Source: Candidatus Zhuqueibacterota bacterium
Lineage (GTDB): Bacteria; Zhuqueibacterota; Zhuqueibacteria; Zhuqueibacterales; Zhuqueibacteraceae
Length of the DNA: 8,576 nt
Direction: 5' to 3'
NCBI GenBank assembly: GCA_013361015.1
Contig: JABWAN010000164.1
Coordinates: 1 to 8,576, forward strand
This document shows positions 6,801 to 8,576 of the stretch, piece after piece. The position numbers and the translations under genes are program-made. Under the pieces are notes generated by a model. The model made no database searches. It saw only the letters and a list, made by a program, of their open reading frames with translations, and had not been told where the DNA came from. The number at the start of each line of letters is the position of its first letter. Within the stretch, counting starts at the first letter, position 1.

Positions 6801-7053
6801 GCTCTCGCAAAACTATCCGAATCCTTTCAATCCCTCTACAAAAATATTTTTCGGATTGCCCAAAGAGACGCACGCCCGGCTTGAGATATTTGACATGATG
6901 GGCAAACGTGTGGTGAAATTGGTGGATGGCCTTTTGCCGCCGGGTTATCACGAAATCCATTTCGACGCAAGCATGCTTGCAGGCGGGCTGTACTGGTATC
7001 AACTCACTACGCCGGAAACGGTGTTGAGAAAAAAGATGATGTATCTGCGTTGA
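3763..7053 (+). CDS. T9SS-exported protein with Asp-box propeller, two cohesin-like and two SdrD B-like modules
   Basis: The complete protein has 1096 residues. Residues 1-36 are a Sec signal peptide: Arg-rich n-region (R15, R16, R18), Leu-rich core from 20 to 33, and an A-F-A cleavage site before Q37. There is no lipobox. Residues about 70-505 resemble a sialidase-fold (BNR) propeller with three Asp-boxes at 229-236, 282-289 and 439-446, and strands such as D-x-D-G-T-L-Y-L-L-F. I did not find the sialidase arginine triad or nucleophile, so catalysis is not claimed. Two tandem cohesin-like modules follow (514-650 and 653-786), then two SdrD B-like modules (791-884 and 886-987), and a T9SS sorting domain (1010-1096). 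The product is expected on the outer surface or outside the cell. The gap to gene 1 is 77 bases on the same strand, so co-transcription is possible, though a hairpin lies between. The function of the propeller is unknown. Confidence 0.95.
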   Translation: MEKINSSEARPCVDRRWRNVFSALLLLLCFCAPAFAQKAKLGYLIDRTRRPLALTGEEAVSALPRLAKPHSGYSSNAVGPGFFLMQSYYDYGSNGGVLTNIERNDDGTMAIGRMAAFDPATNDRGTYFWYFDGYFWNFYYRVEQIRRGWSNIAAMADNRNVVVSHVANEVNIDALQGFGIWTSNITGFATPTQAYWPRLTVDGANNIIVCSSANGTVAGIFANKEIAISRDEGFTWAHQLLLPDTSVRIPQFNADDQAIDSYGNQIAVAVSEFGGDIHLWESANNGSTWTYRNLTNYPRDIPIGETANRPYRACEAIYDDAGQLHIFWEALLASQDSSGTELELFESRSVGIQHWSEATGIQQVVSWSDIPNSAFESDEALFRAGDVFTQVNAISTLTMQPQAGVDRDGTLYLLFAALRPLDYDPVDSTHYTDVYAIGSADDGATWGEVVNITDTPQSEDLWASLADEVDDSLRFVYQSDGETGNSIHGGGAAPTNLFYYAFPKSKIPLQSVAQITVATADTLIGFPDAVVAVPINLALEGNHVSALGAALKATNHNLIYEGFTPGPILPPNATFSVQALATDSVRFAFADFGSGPVTQDGLLATLRFRVDKNAFAGSVSELRFSEVSASNANLQTVRVRSNIGKVNIQVHDAMIAIPDTLIGAPGDTVAVPVYLAAASNEISALGAALKASGSILQFVHFTPGDIIPGATFLVNALSPDSVRLAYVDFGGGPIVHDGVLANLYFVIANTAQDGASADLNFSGVSASRANHENLPIQSQSGKVTTKILAGKISGALFEDVNGNGQREANEPVLAGRSVKLTGGGVTRADTTDTFGNFFFANVAPNRYQLTQVLPSKWVQSFPQRVAHEFDVAAGADLNFDFGSWQYATISGTVWNDVNANHKREANEPGLSKWLLTLNGVLPGGRTSNQTLSTSRVGRFQALQLGPGQYQLSQKLPPLWTQTFPSTQDYSFVLTSGLTRDSLDFGAFNIRIDTEDSLAKNWAEGFSPIPESFMLSQNYPNPFNPSTKIFFGLPKETHARLEIFDMMGKRVVKLVDGLLPPGYHEIHFDASMLAGGLYWYQLTTPETVLRKKMMYLR
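4447..5100 (+). other. Three Asp-box motifs of a sialidase-fold propeller in gene 2
   Basis: SRDEGFTW (residues 229-236), SANNGSTW (282-289) and SADDGATW (439-446) match the S-x-D-x-G-x-T-W Asp-box, the middle one with Asn for Asp. Asp-boxes mark turns in six- or seven-bladed propellers of sialidases and many non-enzymatic relatives. The unequal spacing (53 and 157 residues) suggests that some blades lack a recognisable box. Confidence 0.8.
5302..5712 (+). repeat. Cohesin-like module, first of two tandem copies in gene 2
   Basis: Residues 514-650. Landmarks are DTLIGFP (521), V-A-V-P-I (531), S-A-L-G-A-A-L-K-A (545), F-T-P-G-P-I-L-P (563), DSVR (583) and D-G-L-L-A-T-L (600). It matches the next module at a constant offset of 138 residues over its first half, showing tandem duplication of one beta-sandwich module. 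Confidence 0.75.
5719..6120 (+). repeat. Cohesin-like module, second of two tandem copies in gene 2
   Basis: Residues 653-786. Landmarks are DTLIGAPGDTVAVPV (659), S-A-L-G-A-A-L-K-A (683), F-T-P-G-D-I-I-P (701), DSVR (720), and D-G-V-L-A-N-L. It has the fuller family start P-G-D-T-V-x-V-P-V, so it is closer to textbook cohesins at that point than copy one. Divergence between copies is substantial, so the duplication is not recent. Confidence 0.75.
6133..6723 (+). repeat. Two SdrD B-like modules in tandem in gene 2
   Basis: Residues 791-884 and 886-987 both begin I-S-G-[AT]-[LV]-[FW]-[EN]-D-V-N and carry calcium-loop-like segments: DVNGNGQREANE (799-810) and DVNANHKREANE (896-907). Both then show a Y-Q-L-[TS]-Q-x-L-P-x-x-W-[VT]-Q-[ST]-F-P segment and end in L-[ND]-F-[DG]. 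This matches the SdrD B / CnaB-type family, which forms rigid calcium-stabilised stalks on surface proteins. They probably space the upstream modules away from the cell surface. Confidence 0.82.
6790..7050 (+). other. T9SS type A C-terminal sorting domain of gene 2
   Basis: Residues 1010-1096 contain S-F-M-L-S-Q-NYPNPFNPST-x-I, a R-L-E-I-F-D-M-M-G-K-R-V strand, the G-Y-H-E-I-x-F-D-A-S turn, L-A-G-G-L-Y-W-Y-Q-L and the ending R-K-K-M-M-Y-L-R. It matches the tail of gene 1 landmark for landmark, so both proteins should use the same secretion machinery. Confidence 0.9.
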
Positions 7054-7230
7054 CGGCAACCGCGGCTTTCTTATGAAGCGTAACGCGTCGCTCAGAGCGA
7101 AGGCTAAAAAGTAACAACCAACTTACTCCGCGGTTTGCTGGGGAAAAAACTCTTTGCTTTTATTTTCAGATTTTGCTTTTTAGCGCAACATTCGCTCGCA
7201 ATCGTGTTTCAAAGCAAAGACCATTGCACT
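7054..7230. other. Intergenic region between genes 2 and 3, T-rich in its centre
   Basis: The region holds only small weak hairpins (for example TCGCT/AGCGA at 7088-7100) and a pair of distant inverted octamers, AACCGCGG (7058-7065) and CCGCGGTT (7128-7135), that could close a loop of about 62 bases. From about 7150 to 7181 the + strand is T-rich with two similar TTGCTTTT blocks. This may be a promoter or leader for gene 3, but I cannot fix a -10/-35 or a Bacteroidetes-type -7/-33 pair. Confidence 0.4.
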
Positions 7231-8576
7231 ATGCCTTCGCTCTGGCGACAAGCCCTTCTCAAACTGTGCTCCCTCGAAATCCCGCCGATCTCCTTGCGCG
7301 GCGCGCTCGGCCTTTCGCTCGTCGTGCATGCGATGTTTTTTTGTTTGGCTGCCGTCCTGGTTACGAATTGGCGCTCGTCCTATTCCGGTGCGACGCCGCT
7401 TTTGTTGGAGTTTGCATTCATGCCAGGGAACGAGCTTTCACAAACGCACGAACCGGCGGCTCTCGTACCAACTGAATCTCAGCGGAACGCGCGCGAAGTT
7501 GCCGGCGCGGAAAAAACCTCATCGCGTGATGAATCGCGACCGCAAGCCGCGCAGCACGGCCCTGCTTCCTCTGTAAATGAAGAATCCCTCCCTTCTCTAG
7601 AGCACACCGATTTCGCATTGCCCGAAGAAAAGTTTGAGCTCAAAACTGCCCCGCCGGCAATGCGTGCTCGTTCCGCCGCGTCGCCGCTTGCGCCGGCTTT
7701 ATTGCCGCTCACACCCAAAGAGGGGCAGAAGCTCACACACGAAATCACGAAGTTCTCCGCACGGGCGCCGTTCTTCACACAGAGAGACACGAGTTTGAAG
7801 TTTGAGACGGGAGGAAAATCTTATGTGGCGAACGTGCGGCATCTTCCGGCTTCCTCCGCCACGGGCATAGATGAAGTCGAAGTCACGCTCACCACGGATA
7901 GGAATGGCCAGCAATGGCAAACGCAGGTGCGCATGATGCGGCTGGCCTTTTCGCACTTCGCGCAGTTCGTGGACTATTGGGATCCGCACGTCGCCATTCA
8001 CGACGACAAGCTCGACGGCCGTTTTCACACGAACTCTTCCTTCTCGATCAGCAGCAGCAAAGGCGTGCGGCCGGAATTTCAGGGCAAGGTCACGACTGCG
8101 GCCTTTGATATTCGCCAAGCCGAGCGTTGGGGTGTTGCCAATGACAAAGAAATTTTTCAAGGGGGCTTGGAAACCGGCGCGCGTGAGATTCGCATGCCCG
8201 GCAAATCCAATGCACTTTTTCAAACGGCCGGTCTTGCCGACTCGCTTTGTCATCGCTTCGAGGAAGAGGCGTGGATTACGTTTCATCGCGACGGGTCGTA
8301 TTCATGGCGGAGCGCAGCGCAAGCGCAAACGCAAGCTCGTAAGCTTCCGCGACAGCCTTTTCTCCTCGCAGGCGGAAAGAATGCCACGCTGCACGTGCAG
8401 GGCGTGGTGTGCGGTAAAGTGCTCGTGCAAAGCGAAAAGCGCATCGTAATTGATGACGATCTCATCTATGCGCGCGCACCGGAAGATTTTTCAGATTCGG
8501 AAGATTATTTGGGCCTGGTGTGCCGGAAAAATATTTCGATCGCACCGCCGCAAGTCACCGGACCGGGTGACTTGCG
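7231..8576 (+). CDS. Single-pass membrane protein with TonB-like anchor and DUF4900-like domain, 3'-truncated
   Basis: From ATG 7231 this frame is open for 448 codons to the right edge with no stop. The last upstream in-frame stop is at 7105. No clear Shine-Dalgarno sequence precedes the ATG; GTG 7204 is an alternative start. Residues 23-46 are one hydrophobic helix, with S29-x3-H33 as in the TonB anchor helix. Residues about 60-165 are a low-complexity Pro/Ala/Glu/Ser linker. Residues about 185-448 form a soluble domain: S-H-F-A-Q-F-V-D-Y-W (241), D-K-L-D-G-R-F-H-T-N-S (259), P-E-F-Q-G-K-V-T-T (281), F-Q-G-G-L (309), V-Q-G-V-V-C-G-K-V-L-V (389), I-V-I-D-D-D-L-I-Y-A (405) and Y-L-G-L-V (426). 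These landmarks resemble the DUF4900 family, whose members occur near type IV pilus-like genes in FCB bacteria; that assignment is from memory. The topology should place the domain in the periplasm. Function is unknown. Confidence 0.82.
   Translation, partial: MPSLWRQALLKLCSLEIPPISLRGALGLSLVVHAMFFCLAAVLVTNWRSSYSGATPLLLEFAFMPGNELSQTHEPAALVPTESQRNAREVAGAEKTSSRDESRPQAAQHGPASSVNEESLPSLEHTDFALPEEKFELKTAPPAMRARSAASPLAPALLPLTPKEGQKLTHEITKFSARAPFFTQRDTSLKFETGGKSYVANVRHLPASSATGIDEVEVTLTTDRNGQQWQTQVRMMRLAFSHFAQFVDYWDPHVAIHDDKLDGRFHTNSSFSISSSKGVRPEFQGKVTTAAFDIRQAERWGVANDKEIFQGGLETGAREIRMPGKSNALFQTAGLADSLCHRFEEEAWITFHRDGSYSWRSAAQAQTQARKLPRQPFLLAGGKNATLHVQGVVCGKVLVQSEKRIVIDDDLIYARAPEDFSDSEDYLGLVCRKNISIAPPQVTGPGDL
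7297..7368 (+). other. TonB-like transmembrane anchor of gene 3
   Basis: Residues 23-46 read as one membrane helix following a basic, short N-terminus (R6, K11, R23). Ser29 and His33 (codons 7315-7317 and 7327-7329) are spaced as the conserved Ser and His of the TonB helix that contacts ExbB/ExbD. A Pro-containing linker follows, also as in TonB. It lacks the G|FTxxE start of type IV pilins. Confidence 0.5.

Noticed and set aside
7058..7135. AACCGCGG octamer pair as a terminator or operator
   Set aside because: The arms are 62 bases apart and no T-run follows closely. AACCGCGG also occurs at 3741-3748, but an 8-mer in GC-rich DNA is weak evidence.
7914..8449. Two overlapping short plus-strand frames that could suggest broken small genes
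   Set aside because: They are other-frame shadows of gene 3, whose own frame is open from 7231 to the right edge and shows coherent domain motifs. No frameshift is needed.

Overview
The window holds three large genes, all on the + strand, in DNA of moderately high GC. The first two encode giant multidomain surface or secreted proteins. Both end in a type IX secretion system (T9SS) sorting domain of the NYPNPFNP type. That tail, together with cohesin-like, dockerin-like, HYDIN/ASH-like and SdrD B-like modules, points to a member of the FCB superphylum outside classical Bacteroidetes, such as KSB1, Calditrichota or Ignavibacteriota. The superphylum is well supported; the phylum is a guess. I see no RNA gene, CRISPR array, transposase or phage gene.

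Layout. From the left edge to 3685 is the 3' part of gene 1. In order it carries the end of a possible amidotransferase-like domain, Ig-like domains, a six-motif YWTD beta-propeller that appears to sit inside an Ig-like domain, a cohesin-like module, a dockerin-like calcium-binding module, a second weaker cohesin-like region and the T9SS tail. A 77-base gap follows with a near-perfect 15-bp hairpin and a ribosome binding site. From 3763 to 7053 is gene 2, complete: signal peptide, Asp-box (sialidase-fold) propeller, two tandem cohesin-like modules, two SdrD B-like modules and a T9SS tail. A 176-base gap follows. It has a T-rich stretch and no obvious terminator. From 7231 to the right edge is gene 3, cut off at its 3' end. 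It has one N-terminal membrane helix with a TonB-like S-x3-H motif, a Pro/Ala/Glu-rich linker, and a soluble domain resembling the DUF4900 family seen near pilus-type genes.

How they may work together (inference). Genes 1 and 2 would be exported by Sec, cross the outer membrane through T9SS, and be displayed on or released from the cell. Both carry related cohesin-like modules and gene 1 also carries a dockerin-like module, so the two products could bind each other in a surface assembly. However, many FCB proteins use such modules only as structural spacers. Gene 3 is probably a separate envelope gene with its domain in the periplasm.

Most other open frames in the window, including long minus-strand ones opposite genes 1 and 2, are shadows of these three genes.
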